From contig NZ_JACBYQ010000001.1 in assembly GCF_013408295.1 (NCBI RefSeq), forward strand, positions 806,001-870,000: a DNA stretch of 64,000 nucleotides, given 5' to 3'. This DNA is from Psychromicrobium silvestre (GTDB lineage: Bacteria; Actinomycetota; Actinomycetes; Actinomycetales; Micrococcaceae). Shown one piece after another: positions 16,249 through 24,613 of the stretch. Under the pieces are notes generated by a model that searched no databases, had not been told where the DNA came from, and saw only the letters and a program-made list of their open reading frames with translations. The stretch's first letter is position 1, and each line of letters begins with the position of its first letter. Made by a program: the position numbers and the translations under genes.

Positions 16249-17043
16249 TCAGGCAGCCTTCCAGGACATCTGCTGCGGACAGCTACTCAGGACCTTCAGC
16301 ATGGCGGTCTTCTCGGCCTGACTCAACCACAGCCCATAAGCGGCCTTGACTGAGATTTGCCGAGCCACATAATTGCACCTGAAATTTTCCTGCGGCGGTA
16401 ACCATTCGGCAGCATCGGAGGCGCCCTTCTCCACGTTCTGCGGACCATCCACTGCTAGCAGATTCAATGGATCGTTCGCCAGGGACAGTCGCTGCGCTTC
16501 AGTGAGTTGTTGAGCACCCTTTTGCCACGCATCCGAGAGCGAAACTAAATGATCTATCTGAACCGCACTAGAGGTCTCGGCACCACGCTGGAAATCAATG
16601 TCCTTCGCGGTATATGGATCGTGCAGGAGTCCTGAGGCAATCTGGCAAGGCGAGCCTCGCACCGACGCTGGGGACTGAAGATCCCGTCGCAGCACGTCGT
16701 TCCGAGTGTCACAACCATTGTGATCGAGGTCGTACCAGGCTTCGCCAAAAGCCTCTCGACGGTAGCCCCTCGAAGGAGCTCGATCTTTGACCGCAAGCCG
16801 TTGTAAGAGCGCCAAAGCCGTGGTTGGCTCAATAGCGAAAAGCGGTCTGGCTCCGCCCTCCGCTATTGCTTTCACGATAACCGGCGCTGCCGAGGCTGCT
16901 TGCCACCGCACGGCACTGTCGGCAACCGTCCACCAACTCAGCACCGCCGTGCTGAGGAAAACGAGGCAAGTCACTATGACCAGTCCGGTGAGGCTGGCTT
17001 GTTTGCTTAGCTCCCGAGGTGTTTTGGCTTGGTGAATGTGCAT
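16249..17043 (-). CDS. Secreted or membrane-anchored HNH endonuclease family protein
   Basis: A 264-residue protein with an N-terminal hydrophobic segment (about 18-40, LTGLVIVTCLVFLSTAVLSWW) acting as signal peptide or anchor. The mature part matches extracellular HNH nucleases (GmrSD_C/DUF1524 type): EAWYDLDHNGCDTRNDVLRRDL, the core QIDHLVSLSDAWQKGA with DH catalytic pair, and NDPLNLLAVDGPQNVEKGASDAAEWLPP. Cys residues in CDTR, PCQI and CNYV could form disulfides outside the cell. Role is probably extracellular nucleic acid degradation. Confidence 0.85.
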   Translation of the reverse strand: MHIHQAKTPRELSKQASLTGLVIVTCLVFLSTAVLSWWTVADSAVRWQAASAAPVIVKAIAEGGARPLFAIEPTTALALLQRLAVKDRAPSRGYRREAFGEAWYDLDHNGCDTRNDVLRRDLQSPASVRGSPCQIASGLLHDPYTAKDIDFQRGAETSSAVQIDHLVSLSDAWQKGAQQLTEAQRLSLANDPLNLLAVDGPQNVEKGASDAAEWLPPQENFRCNYVARQISVKAAYGLWLSQAEKTAMLKVLSSCPQQMSWKAA

Positions 17044-17184
17044 AACACCACGCTAAGAAGCCGCACCGACTATTTGCCCCTCATGATCGGAAAAGGATAA
17101 GGAATGTGGATAACTTTTGGGACTATTTTCACCCTATGAGCCTTTATGATGGATCTCTACTATCCGAACGAAAGGACCAGGGCA

Positions 17185-17550
17185 GTGTCCTTTGGTGAAG
17201 CTATTCAAACCGTTTTCCGTAAATACTCCGAGTTCAACGGCCTCGCTACCCGCGCCGAATTCTGGTGGTGGGCTCTGTTCAACGGCCTGGTGCTGAGCGC
17301 TCTGAACCTGCTCAACGTTTTCCAGGTTGCGGACAAGACCTATCTCGGTACCTTGATCGCTGGCTTCTGGGGGATTGCTATCTTGTTACCGAGTCTCGCC
17401 GTAGCCGCCCGAAGACTACGGGACGCGGGCTATGATCAGCGCAATCTTTTCTGGATATTGATCCCGTTCGCGGGGATCATCATAGTTCTCATCTACTGCT
17501 CAAAACCCCCGAAATCTGTAGCGACTGGGCTAGGAGCGGGCGCCCAGTAA
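17185..17550 (+). CDS. DUF805 membrane protein
   Basis: About 121 residues with [25 protein letters not shown] and [24 protein letters not shown], the signature of DUF805, a four-helix inner-membrane family of unknown function. GTG 17185 ([14 protein letters not shown]) is favoured by GAAAGGA eight bases upstream and by the usual MSFGEAI family start; ATG 17146 is upstream in frame. Its 3' end overlaps xylA by 21 bases on the opposite strand. Confidence 0.82.
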   Translation: MSFGEAIQTVFRKYSEFNGLATRAEFWWWALFNGLVLSALNLLNVFQVADKTYLGTLIAGFWGIAILLPSLAVAARRLRDAGYDQRNLFWILIPFAGIIIVLIYCSKPPKSVATGLGAGAQ

Positions 17551-18723
17551 GTGCTCGATGAAAAGCTGCTGTAGCCGGACGAAACCGAACCCTTTCCCAT
17601 CAAAGTAGGCTCCGGCGTCGAACTCCTCGTAGGCACTCCGGTCCTCGATGAGTTCTTTATACCCCTCCCCGGGATTCAAGGTGGGCACGTTGACCTCCGC
17701 CACTCTGGACTCGGTCAAGGCGGCCTGGACCTCTGGATCGGCTCGGAACGCTTTGGCACGTTCCTTGAGCAGCAGGTAGGTTCGCATATTTGCGGCAGCG
17801 GAATCCCAGACACCATTGATGTCCTCGGTGCGGCTGGGCTTATAGTCAAAGTGCCTAGGTCCCTGATAAGCCGGTCCACCCTGGGGACCACCATTTTCCA
17901 GCAGATCCACAAGGGAGAAGGCGTTCTGCAGATCACCGTGCCCAAACACCAGGTCCTGGTCGAACTTGATGCTGCGCTGCCCGTTGAGATCAAGGTGAAA
18001 GAGCTTGCCTTGATAGAGTGCCTGCGCAATACCGTGGGTGAAGTTCAGACCTGCCATCTGCTCGTGCCCGGTTTCCGGATTGACCCCGAAAAGCTCCGGC
18101 CGCTCTAAAGTTTCAATGAAGGCTAGTGCATGCCCCAAGGTGGGCAGCAGAATGTCACCGCGCGGTTCGTTAGGCTTTGGTTCGATGGCGAACCGGAGGT
18201 TGTAACCCCTATCGGTGACATAGTCTGCCAGTAGGTTCATTGCCTCGCGGTAGCGCTCCAGGGCACCGCGAATGTCCTTGGCGGCATCGTACTCGCTGCC
18301 TTCGCGCCCGCCCCACATCACAAAGATCTCCGCACCGAGTTCTGCCCCGAGGTCAAGATTTTCTAACACCTTTCGCAAGGCGAAGCGACGCACGCTGCGG
18401 TCGTTGCTGGTGAACCCGCCGTCCTTGAACACCGGGTGGCTGAAAAGGTTGGTGGTCACCATCGGCACAACAAGTCCGGTCGCCTCAAGCGCAGCCTTGA
18501 GCCTATCGATCTCATTCCGACGTTCGGTAGCTGTCGCACCGAAGGGAAACAAATCATTATCGTGAAAAGTTACCCCATACGCTCCCAGGTCGCTAAGAGC
18601 GTTGATGGCTTCCACAGTATCCAGCGGGGGGCGGGTGGCAGAACCGAATTGGTCGCCTGCCTGCCAGCCAACAGTCCAGAGGCCAAAAGAGAACTTGTCG
18701 TCACGACTTGGTTGAATCACCAT
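17530..18723 (-). CDS. xylA: Xylose isomerase
   Basis: A 397-residue class I (actinobacterial-length) xylose isomerase interconverting D-xylose and D-xylulose. The catalytic His sits in [12 protein letters not shown]; metal ligands are in [29 protein letters not shown] and [19 protein letters not shown]. Start ATG 18723 is supported by GGAG seven bases upstream. Divergent from a ROK regulator, the normal arrangement for xylA control. No xylulokinase or xylose transporter gene is in the window. Confidence 0.95.
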   Translation of the reverse strand: MVIQPSRDDKFSFGLWTVGWQAGDQFGSATRPPLDTVEAINALSDLGAYGVTFHDNDLFPFGATATERRNEIDRLKAALEATGLVVPMVTTNLFSHPVFKDGGFTSNDRSVRRFALRKVLENLDLGAELGAEIFVMWGGREGSEYDAAKDIRGALERYREAMNLLADYVTDRGYNLRFAIEPKPNEPRGDILLPTLGHALAFIETLERPELFGVNPETGHEQMAGLNFTHGIAQALYQGKLFHLDLNGQRSIKFDQDLVFGHGDLQNAFSLVDLLENGGPQGGPAYQGPRHFDYKPSRTEDINGVWDSAAANMRTYLLLKERAKAFRADPEVQAALTESRVAEVNVPTLNPGEGYKELIEDRSAYEEFDAGAYFDGKGFGFVRLQQLFIEHLLGARS

Positions 18724-19018
18724 TGAGGGCTCCAAAGTGGAAGGAATGAGATTGACGAGGATCGAGATAAAATGTTCTGTAGACAAACTTATTCATAATC
18801 GAGGCAATGTCAACCCCTAGATCCCCACATGTAAGCGAACCTTCAAGAACTCCCTCAGCTTCGACAGCTATCTTTCGGTGCAAATTACCTGTTATGTTGT
18901 CTCATGCAGCAAATAAGAAAGTTCCAAGATGTTCCCTTCTGCCAGATACTCCTTGGCTTCTAAGAGGATCGATATCTTGAAACCGAAGAAGCAAGACGGG
19001 CTTGGTTCCGGCAGTGTG
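18724..19018. promoter_or_regulatory. xylA/ROK divergent regulatory region
   Basis: 295 bases, noticeably AT-richer than its neighbours. On the xylA strand AAGTTTGTCTACAGAAC (near 18771-18787) contains an AGTTTGT half-site of the type bound by XylR-like ROK repressors, but no perfect palindrome is seen. Promoters for both directions should be here. Confidence 0.4.
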
Positions 19019-20206
19019 ATGAGCAATACCGCCAACGATCCGGATCCGGCACGGCGCAATAACCTGGCATTGCTGCTGTCCATGGTGCACCATCGCAAGG
19101 TGCTGAGCCGGGTGCAGTTGGCCAAGCAGACCGGACTCAATCGCTCAACCATCAGCACGCTGATCGCTCAGCTGGTCGCGCTGGACCTAGTACACGAGAC
19201 GGCTCCATCCGGGGCCACCCAGGTAGGTCGTCCGAGCCCCGATGTTCACCCCAGTGAGAGCATCGCCGCCCTGACCATTAATCCGGAGATTGATGCCATC
19301 ACAATAGGATTAGTAAGCCTCGGTGGAAATGTGATCAAGAAGATCCGCTACGAGACCGAACGAATCCCTTCAGCTCAAGAAGCAGTGAGTATTGCAGCCG
19401 CCGTTATCGCGGGAATGCGATCCGAGCTGGACGCCAACTATCGGATCGTTGGTGTCGGCATCGCCGTTCCTGGGCTCGTCACCCCGGCAGACGGCGTCGT
19501 GCAGCATGCTCCTCACCTGGGCTGGAGGAACGAGCCGGTGGCCGGGATGCTGGCAGCCAGCACCGGATATCCAACGCAAGCAGCCAACGATGCTTCGCTC
19601 GGAGCGGAAGCGGAATCCATTTTTGGCGCAGGAGCCGAGCTGCGCAACCTGATCTACCTTAACGGTGGGGCCAGCGGTATTGGCGGCGGAATCATCGCCG
19701 ATGGCAAGCTGCTCTCCGGCATTTCCGGCTATGCCGGAGAACTCGGACACACCTTCGTGCGGACCGACGGTTCACCCTGTTATTGTGGGGCCCGCGGGTG
19801 CCTGGAAACCGAGGTCCAACAGTCCAGACTCCTCGAATTGCTCGGACTCAATGGAGGCGAGCTGGGGCAACTGGAGGAGGCACTCATCGCTGCCGAGCGT
19901 CCGGATGCACAGGCGGAGGTAGAGAGGCAACTGGGCTATCTGAGCATTGCCTTGCGCAACGCCGTGAATATCTTCAACCCCGGAGTAATCCTGCTGGACG
20001 GATTCCTTAGCGTTCTCTACGCCGCGGCTCCAGCGGTGCTGGATTCGCTCCTGTCCAGCCAGTCCATGTCGGAACCGGCCGGACAGGTGCGAGTCCTGCG
20101 GGCCACTCTGGGTTCAGATCTAATGCTCATTGGAGCAGCCGAGCTGGCTTTTGCCCCGCTGCTGATGGACCCAGTTGGTTTTTTGAATAGCCTCGCTAAA
20201 GGCTGA
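19019..20206 (+). CDS. xylR: ROK-family regulator, probably xylose repressor
   Basis: About 395 residues. An N-terminal winged helix-turn-helix (VLSRVQLAKQTGLNRSTISTLIAQLVALDLV) is followed by a ROK sugar-kinase-like domain with VGVGIAVPGLV, ASGIGGGIIADGKLL, GELGH and the zinc motif CYCGARGCLE. The adjacent divergent xylA makes it the likely xylose-responsive repressor. Start is uncertain: ATG 19019 (MSNTANDPDP) is preferred; ATG 18929 extends the frame by 30 residues. The gene symbol is by context. Confidence 0.82.
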   Translation: MSNTANDPDPARRNNLALLLSMVHHRKVLSRVQLAKQTGLNRSTISTLIAQLVALDLVHETAPSGATQVGRPSPDVHPSESIAALTINPEIDAITIGLVSLGGNVIKKIRYETERIPSAQEAVSIAAAVIAGMRSELDANYRIVGVGIAVPGLVTPADGVVQHAPHLGWRNEPVAGMLAASTGYPTQAANDASLGAEAESIFGAGAELRNLIYLNGGASGIGGGIIADGKLLSGISGYAGELGHTFVRTDGSPCYCGARGCLETEVQQSRLLELLGLNGGELGQLEEALIAAERPDAQAEVERQLGYLSIALRNAVNIFNPGVILLDGFLSVLYAAAPAVLDSLLSSQSMSEPAGQVRVLRATLGSDLMLIGAAELAFAPLLMDPVGFLNSLAKG

Positions 20207-20207
20207 C

Positions 20208-20651
20208 TTACGCTTCGGGTTGTTTGGCCTGCAGTTCGGCAATCTGCGCCCGTGCGGCTGCAACCAATTCTTCGTTCGTATTCGCGTGCCCGCCAAGGCC
20301 CCAACCGCCGGGCACCGCTTCGGTCAGCAGCACCCAGGTGCGCTCAGCAAGGGTCGAGTCCCCCGCCGCAGCGGCAATGGTTTCGGTGAACTTACTGACG
20401 ACGGCGAGCTGCTTATCGCGGTCGAGCGCACCGGCGTTGGTAAGCACCTGAACGCGAACATAGTTGCTCTCACCATTAACGTTGGAGAGGTCTCCTGCGG
20501 GCAAATCGTGCACAAATCCAGCGGTGTTCTGCCGGAACATGGGGATGTTCGGAACCTCTTCGATTCCCATCAACAAGGTAGCCAGGTCCTGAGCGAGCTG
20601 GTGCTTATCCTGGAAGGTTCCTGCGGTGGCGTAGACATCGATCATTGGCAT
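20208..20651 (-). CDS. Tautomerase-superfamily protein
   Basis: A 147-residue protein starting MPMIDVYA. After Met removal, Pro1 is the catalytic base of 4-oxalocrotonate tautomerase/MIF-like enzymes. The length suits a fused two-unit trimer-forming type. NYVRVQVLTNAG and AERTWVLLTEAVPGGWGLGGHANTNEEL are typical of actinobacterial members. Converges with the ROK gene (1 base apart) and is divergent from a tetR gene that probably controls it. Substrate unknown. Confidence 0.82.
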   Translation of the reverse strand: MPMIDVYATAGTFQDKHQLAQDLATLLMGIEEVPNIPMFRQNTAGFVHDLPAGDLSNVNGESNYVRVQVLTNAGALDRDKQLAVVSKFTETIAAAAGDSTLAERTWVLLTEAVPGGWGLGGHANTNEELVAAARAQIAELQAKQPEA

Positions 20652-20690
20652 GGTAGTTTCCTCTAAATTAAGATGGTCATCATAATACGG

Positions 20691-20717
20691 AATTCATCAT
20701 CCACCATGGAATGAATT
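20691..20717. promoter_or_regulatory. Inverted repeat between tautomerase and tetR genes
   Basis: AATTCAT (20691-20697) and ATGAATT (20711-20717) form a perfect 7-bp inverted repeat with a 13-base spacer that itself holds TCCA-CCA-TGGA. It lies midway in the divergent region, a plausible operator for the adjacent TetR protein. Confidence 0.45.
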
Positions 20718-20764
20718 TCGTCAACAGAAACTATGATGGATGTCATGTCAACGGGAGAGTACTG

Positions 20765-21346
20765 ATGGTGCGGGGAACAAGACAGTCCATGATTGACGCA
20801 GCAGGCAGGCTCCTCGCGGAGCGAGGATTGCAGGAGACCTCGTTTTCCCATGTTGTCGAACTCTCAGGCGCTCCACGCGGATCGATCTATCATCACTTTC
20901 CAGAAGGCAAGAATCAGCTTGTCGCCGAAGCACTCGCTGGCGCTGGAGCGCGTGCAATGCAACTAATGGAACAAGCCAGGGGCGAGTCTGCGGGGGTGAT
21001 CACTCAACGTTTCGTAGAGATCTGGAGCGCTGTGCTGGTCCGATCGAAACTCTCGGCGGGATGTTCTGTTCTTGCCGTGGCAGTTGCCGCAGATTCCGCA
21101 GAACTGCTCAATCGGGCGGCCGAGGTCTTCCGTGCATGGCGTGGGTTCTTGGCTGAAATGCTCCGGCAGAGCGGGGTACCGGAGCTCGAGGCTACCCGAT
21201 TCGCAACGCAGCTGATTGCTTCGATAGAAGGCGCAGTGGTTCTCAGTCGAGCGGAACGGACAATGGAGCCGTTCGAACTCGTCGTGGCTGAACTTCTTTA
21301 TCGAGCTCAGGAACTTTCAGAGGCCGCTGTACAGGAAGCCTCTTAG
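20765..21346 (+). CDS. TetR-family regulator (LmrA/YxaF type)
   Basis: About 193 residues. The HTH reads MIDAAGRLLAERGLQETSFSHVVELSGAPRGSIYHHFPEGK across residues 9-50, with the SGAPRGSIYHHFPEGK motif of the LmrA/YxaF subfamily that controls drug exporters and stress enzymes. ATG 20765 is preferred (GGGAG about nine bases upstream). Divergent from the tautomerase gene. Confidence 0.88.
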   Translation: MVRGTRQSMIDAAGRLLAERGLQETSFSHVVELSGAPRGSIYHHFPEGKNQLVAEALAGAGARAMQLMEQARGESAGVITQRFVEIWSAVLVRSKLSAGCSVLAVAVAADSAELLNRAAEVFRAWRGFLAEMLRQSGVPELEATRFATQLIASIEGAVVLSRAERTMEPFELVVAELLYRAQELSEAAVQEAS

Positions 21347-21410
21347 CCGTCCCCTCCACAAAGTTCCAGCCCGTCATTTCCCCTATGAGCCAGGTTCAGG
21401 GTCGTTAGTT

Positions 21411-21926
21411 CTAGAGGGCTTCTACGACCTCCAACGCGGTTTCTCTTGGGGTGAGGTTGGTGGTGTCGATGACCTCAGCTTCTGCGTGTAGCCAGGTTTG
21501 AGCAGCTTCAGCGTATGGATCGAGGTATTTCAGACGGAAGGTAGAAGGACCCAGTAGTGCGTCGCCCATAATGCGGTTGCGTAGGGTGTCTTGGTCTGCG
21601 TGGAGCACGAAATGTCTGACCGGGATCGCCTGTTTGGCAAAACCTTCTTTGATCTCATTCCAGTACTGCTCGACAAGGACAGTCATCGGCATAACCAAAG
21701 TTCCACCGGTGTAGTCGAGAACACGGCGTGCGGTCTCGACAACTAGCGGACGCCATGGAGCCCAGTGTTGAAAGTTATCCGTTGCGGGCAGCCCAGGGGT
21801 AATGTCCATAAGGGTTTCACCGACTTTCTCGGCATCAAATACCCTGGAGCCCGGAATCAATTGTTGAACGAGGGCGCCTGTCGTCGTCTTGCCTGCCCCG
21901 TGTGTTCCATTGAGCCATACGATCAT
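21411..21926 (-). CDS. TmrB-like P-loop ATPase
   Basis: A 171-residue nucleotide kinase-like protein with Walker A NGTHGAGKTT at residues 6-15. The pattern FDAEKVGETLMDITP ... DNFQHWAPWRPLVVE ... GTLVMPMTVLVEQYWNEI ... FVLHADQDTLRNRI matches Bacillus TmrB, a tunicamycin-resistance ATP-binding protein, and related kinases. Whether it confers resistance here is inference. Single gene, with a 9-bp-arm hairpin upstream at 22007-22026. Confidence 0.78.
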   Translation of the reverse strand: MIVWLNGTHGAGKTTTGALVQQLIPGSRVFDAEKVGETLMDITPGLPATDNFQHWAPWRPLVVETARRVLDYTGGTLVMPMTVLVEQYWNEIKEGFAKQAIPVRHFVLHADQDTLRNRIMGDALLGPSTFRLKYLDPYAEAAQTWLHAEAEVIDTTNLTPRETALEVVEAL

Positions 21927-22006
21927 TTCAGAACGCTAACATGGGCTTACGGTCCGGACGGTGACACCTCAATCGCTGCGTTTCTGGCGTAGGCTGCCAC
22001 TCCGTC

Positions 22007-22026
22007 GCCTGATGAGGTCATCAGGC
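22007..22026. terminator. Short perfect hairpin downstream of the quinone oxidoreductase gene
   Basis: GCCTGATGA-GG-TCATCAGGC: 9-bp perfect arms with a 2-base centre, 77 bases beyond the stop of the oxidoreductase gene and 81 bases before the TmrB-like gene. No T-run follows, so it could be an operator for the TmrB-like gene instead. Confidence 0.4.
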
Positions 22027-22102
22027 ATTGCCCTGGCGTTAACCTGCGGCACCTTGTGGTCGTAGCAGACCCAGCCGCCAGAGTGCTGGCGAGCTAGTAT
22101 GG

Positions 22103-23005
22103 TCAATCAATCAGCAGTACAAGCTTCCCGCGGACCCGCCCGGATTCGCCGACACGATGCGCTTCCGCGACCTCGGCTAGCGGGAAGGTCTGCCCGATTG
22201 GGAGCGAGAACTTCCCGGACTCGATAAGGCTGCCGACCTGTGCGAGGGCGTAAATGGCGCGGCCTGAGTCTCCTCTGCTGAATCGCACACCATACTCTTG
22301 CGCACCGCTAAAGTCCGCCATGGTGATGACCTGATCCGGACTGCCGGTGAGATCGATAAGCTCCGGAAGAACCCCGCTGCCGGCAACGTCCAGTGCCAAA
22401 TCCACGCCGTCGGGAGCGACCGCGCGGACCAGCTCAGTCATCTGGTCACCGTAGGCCACAGGCTCTGCACCCAAGGTACGCAGGTAGTCATGCGTACCAG
22501 GGCTCCCGGTTCCGACCACTCGCGCCCCGCGTGCAACTGCGAGTTGGACGGCGGCGCTACCAACGCTCCCGGAAGCACCGTTAATGAGCACTGTGCTGCC
22601 GTCACCAACGCCGAGTTGGTCAAGCCCGCGAGCAGCGGTCTCGACTACGGCTGGCAGCGCGGCCGCAGCGGCAAAATCAAGCGATGAAGGGATCGGTGCA
22701 TAATAGTCAAGCACCGCGCTCTCCGCCTGCGCGGAGCCGCCGCCGCTGAACCCGAATACCCGGTCACCGATGGCGACGCCTGTGACGTCCTCGCCGAGCT
22801 CGTCAACGATACCCGCTGCCTCGTATCCCATGGTCTGTGGGAGTTCTTGATCCATCAGACCCTGGCGTTTCTTCCAGTCGCTCGCGTTCACACCGGCCGC
22901 GCGTACCGCAATCCGTATCTGGCCGGAGGCTGGGTGCGGCTGCGGGATATCCACGATCTCGAGGACCTCCGGTCCCCCGAACTGGCTGAATTGCGCTGCT
23001 TTCAT
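22103..23005 (-). CDS. NADP-dependent quinone oxidoreductase, zinc-independent MDR family
   Basis: A 300-residue medium-chain reductase. GroES-like N-domain with MKAAQFSQFGGPEVLEIVDIPQP and AAGVNASDWKKRQG; Rossmann domain with NGASGSVGSAAVQLAVARGARVVGTGSPG (dinucleotide motif). No catalytic zinc Cys/His set is seen, as in NADPH:quinone reductases. Start ATG 23005 has GGAG about ten bases upstream. Confidence 0.88.
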   Translation of the reverse strand: MKAAQFSQFGGPEVLEIVDIPQPHPASGQIRIAVRAAGVNASDWKKRQGLMDQELPQTMGYEAAGIVDELGEDVTGVAIGDRVFGFSGGGSAQAESAVLDYYAPIPSSLDFAAAAALPAVVETAARGLDQLGVGDGSTVLINGASGSVGSAAVQLAVARGARVVGTGSPGTHDYLRTLGAEPVAYGDQMTELVRAVAPDGVDLALDVAGSGVLPELIDLTGSPDQVITMADFSGAQEYGVRFSRGDSGRAIYALAQVGSLIESGKFSLPIGQTFPLAEVAEAHRVGESGRVRGKLVLLID

Positions 23006-23083
23006 ACCTTGCTCCATTCACGATCCGGAGGTCGATTGTCTTTGGAATCTTACTGCCTAAGACTGCAGAGAAATCAAGCCTAA

Positions 23084-23487
23084 ATACGGATGGGATAGCC
23101 GATACGCCGGGTTCTGTTCAGCGACGCTGTTACCGGCGACGCCGCGACGACCATCCATCTACAGTCACCGTTGCCGATGCCTTCCAGCAGCCTACCCGGA
23201 CACTCGGGCGAGCAGCCCTCAAACGCGCCCTGTCTGGCCTTGCTCCGAGTGGGGTTTACCTAGCCCATCCAGTCACCTGGACGGCTGGTGGTCTCTTACA
23301 CCACCGTTTCACCCTTACCTCACTCCCCGAAGGAAAAAGAGGCGGTCTGTTTTCTGTGGCACTAGCCTGCGGGTTACCCCGAGTGGGTGTTACCCACCAC
23401 CCTGCTCTGTGGAGCCCGGACGTTCCTCGAGCCATCTGCACTCTAAAGCGCAGATAACGCGCGGTCGTCTAGCTATCCCATCCGTGC
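23084..23487 (-). ncRNA. rnpB: RNase P RNA (type A, actinobacterial)
   Basis: The catalytic RNA that matures tRNA 5' ends. The two ends pair as P1: GGATGGGATAGC near 23472-23484 with GCTATCCCATCC at 23086-23099. Conserved core segments on the minus strand include AGAGCAGGGTGG then GGTAACACCCACTCGGGG, AGTGCCACAGAAAACAGACC (23335-23365), AAGGGTGAAACGGTGG and GGTAAACCCCACTCGGAGC. The RNA is GC-rich with the usual actinobacterial length of about 400 nt. Ends are approximate. Confidence 0.95.
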
Positions 23488-23514
23488 TTTAAGTCTAGCT
23501 GACCGGAATGGTCT

Positions 23515-23691
23515 TCAGCCCCGAACCGGCTTTGTGCTCCGGAAAATACCGAGACGGCGGCGCCTGGAAACTTTCGCTGACTTTTCAGCTTGGGCGTAGA
23601 TCTCCGCAATAACCCGAGGATCTGACAGGTCCGGGAGCTTGGCTGAACGCGGGTGCAGAGCCTTGGCGGTGCCAAAGGGAATAGTTGTCAT
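23515..23691 (-). CDS. Small conserved-looking basic protein (58 aa)
   Basis: A 58-residue ORF starting MTTIPFGTAKALHPRSAKLP, preceded by a very strong ribosome binding site (CGAGGAGGAAGC then ATG). The middle is helical (DPRVIAEIYAQAEKSAK), followed by an Arg run VSRRRRLGIFRS. The RBS, in-frame codon use and position between rnpB and the GAF gene support a real gene. Family not recognised; nucleic acid binding is possible but only a guess. Confidence 0.7.
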   Translation of the reverse strand: MTTIPFGTAKALHPRSAKLPDLSDPRVIAEIYAQAEKSAKVSRRRRLGIFRSTKPVRG

Positions 23692-23715
23692 GCTTCCTCC
23701 TCGTTCGTTTCCATT

Positions 23716-24516
23716 CTATCGGCTATCCGCAGAATTGTCCGGGCTTGCACGAGCGGTTTCGGCAAAGGCAATCGCCAGGATGTTGGCGAACATCTCAATG
23801 ACGTGAGCGTCATCTTCGGTGAGGTCACCTACATCCGCGGCGTCCAGGGTAAGCATCCCATGTACATCGGTGGAGCTGTTGATTCGGACCGAAATAAAAG
23901 TACGGTAGCCATTACCGCTGCCACCGTAGTCTTCAGGCTTTTCCTTCTTCAGATCCGGTATGAACAGATAGGAAGAGTTCGAATTAAAAACAAAATCCAG
24001 AGCTTTGTCTCCGCGTCCTGCGTCTTGACCGATGAAGGTTCCGCTCGGCTGCCTCACCCCGGCGTATCTGAAAACCTCCAGTCGGTCGTTAGCAGGTCCC
24101 AGTGAATAGGCAATGGCGCGTACATCCTTGGCGTCATGGAAAACATTGACCAGAGCTGTTACCGCGTATCGAGCCAATTCGTTGAGCGTCCCTACCCTCT
24201 CAGCGCCGGATTGCCCGGGCATCTCCGCCACCGCAGCCGCCATCTGGGAGATATAGGTGTTCAAGGCATTGCTATTGACCAAGGTACGTGCAGCAAGGCG
24301 ACGCTCCCAGGCAAAGCTAGTCAGCTGGAGCACCAGACTCAGCAGCAAAATCCCGGCAGCCCACCAGAAGAACGCCGGAGAATCACGTGCCCAGAAAAAC
24401 AGGATGGTGGCGGCCACCGGTGCCGCAACGCTAAGGGTCTTGGCGACTATCGCGGCCCAGGAGACAAATCGGGACGATGTCCTAGCCCGATCCGTTGACC
24501 TCCCGAAAACTGCCAT
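23716..24516 (-). CDS. Membrane-anchored GAF-like domain protein
   Basis: A 266-residue protein with two N-terminal membrane helices (about 20-45 and 48-68, including VAATILFFWA and AAGILLLSLVLQL), a linker helix, then a GAF-like sensory domain in the C-terminal 160 residues (VRAIAYSLGPANDRLEVFRYAG; YRTFISVRINSSTDVHGMLTLDAADVGDLTEDDAHVIEMFANILAIAF). No kinase or cyclase output domain is present. Signal unknown. Confidence 0.75.
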   Translation of the reverse strand: MAVFGRSTDRARTSSRFVSWAAIVAKTLSVAAPVAATILFFWARDSPAFFWWAAGILLLSLVLQLTSFAWERRLAARTLVNSNALNTYISQMAAAVAEMPGQSGAERVGTLNELARYAVTALVNVFHDAKDVRAIAYSLGPANDRLEVFRYAGVRQPSGTFIGQDAGRGDKALDFVFNSNSSYLFIPDLKKEKPEDYGGSGNGYRTFISVRINSSTDVHGMLTLDAADVGDLTEDDAHVIEMFANILAIAFAETARASPDNSADSR

Positions 24517-24613
24517 GAAGCTAGGTTAGCTGCAAGCACCGACAGCACCGACAGCACCGGGGCAGTCAGCTCTCACATCGACTCAAGAGTCCCGGAACAC
24601 CGGAGGCTGGAAA

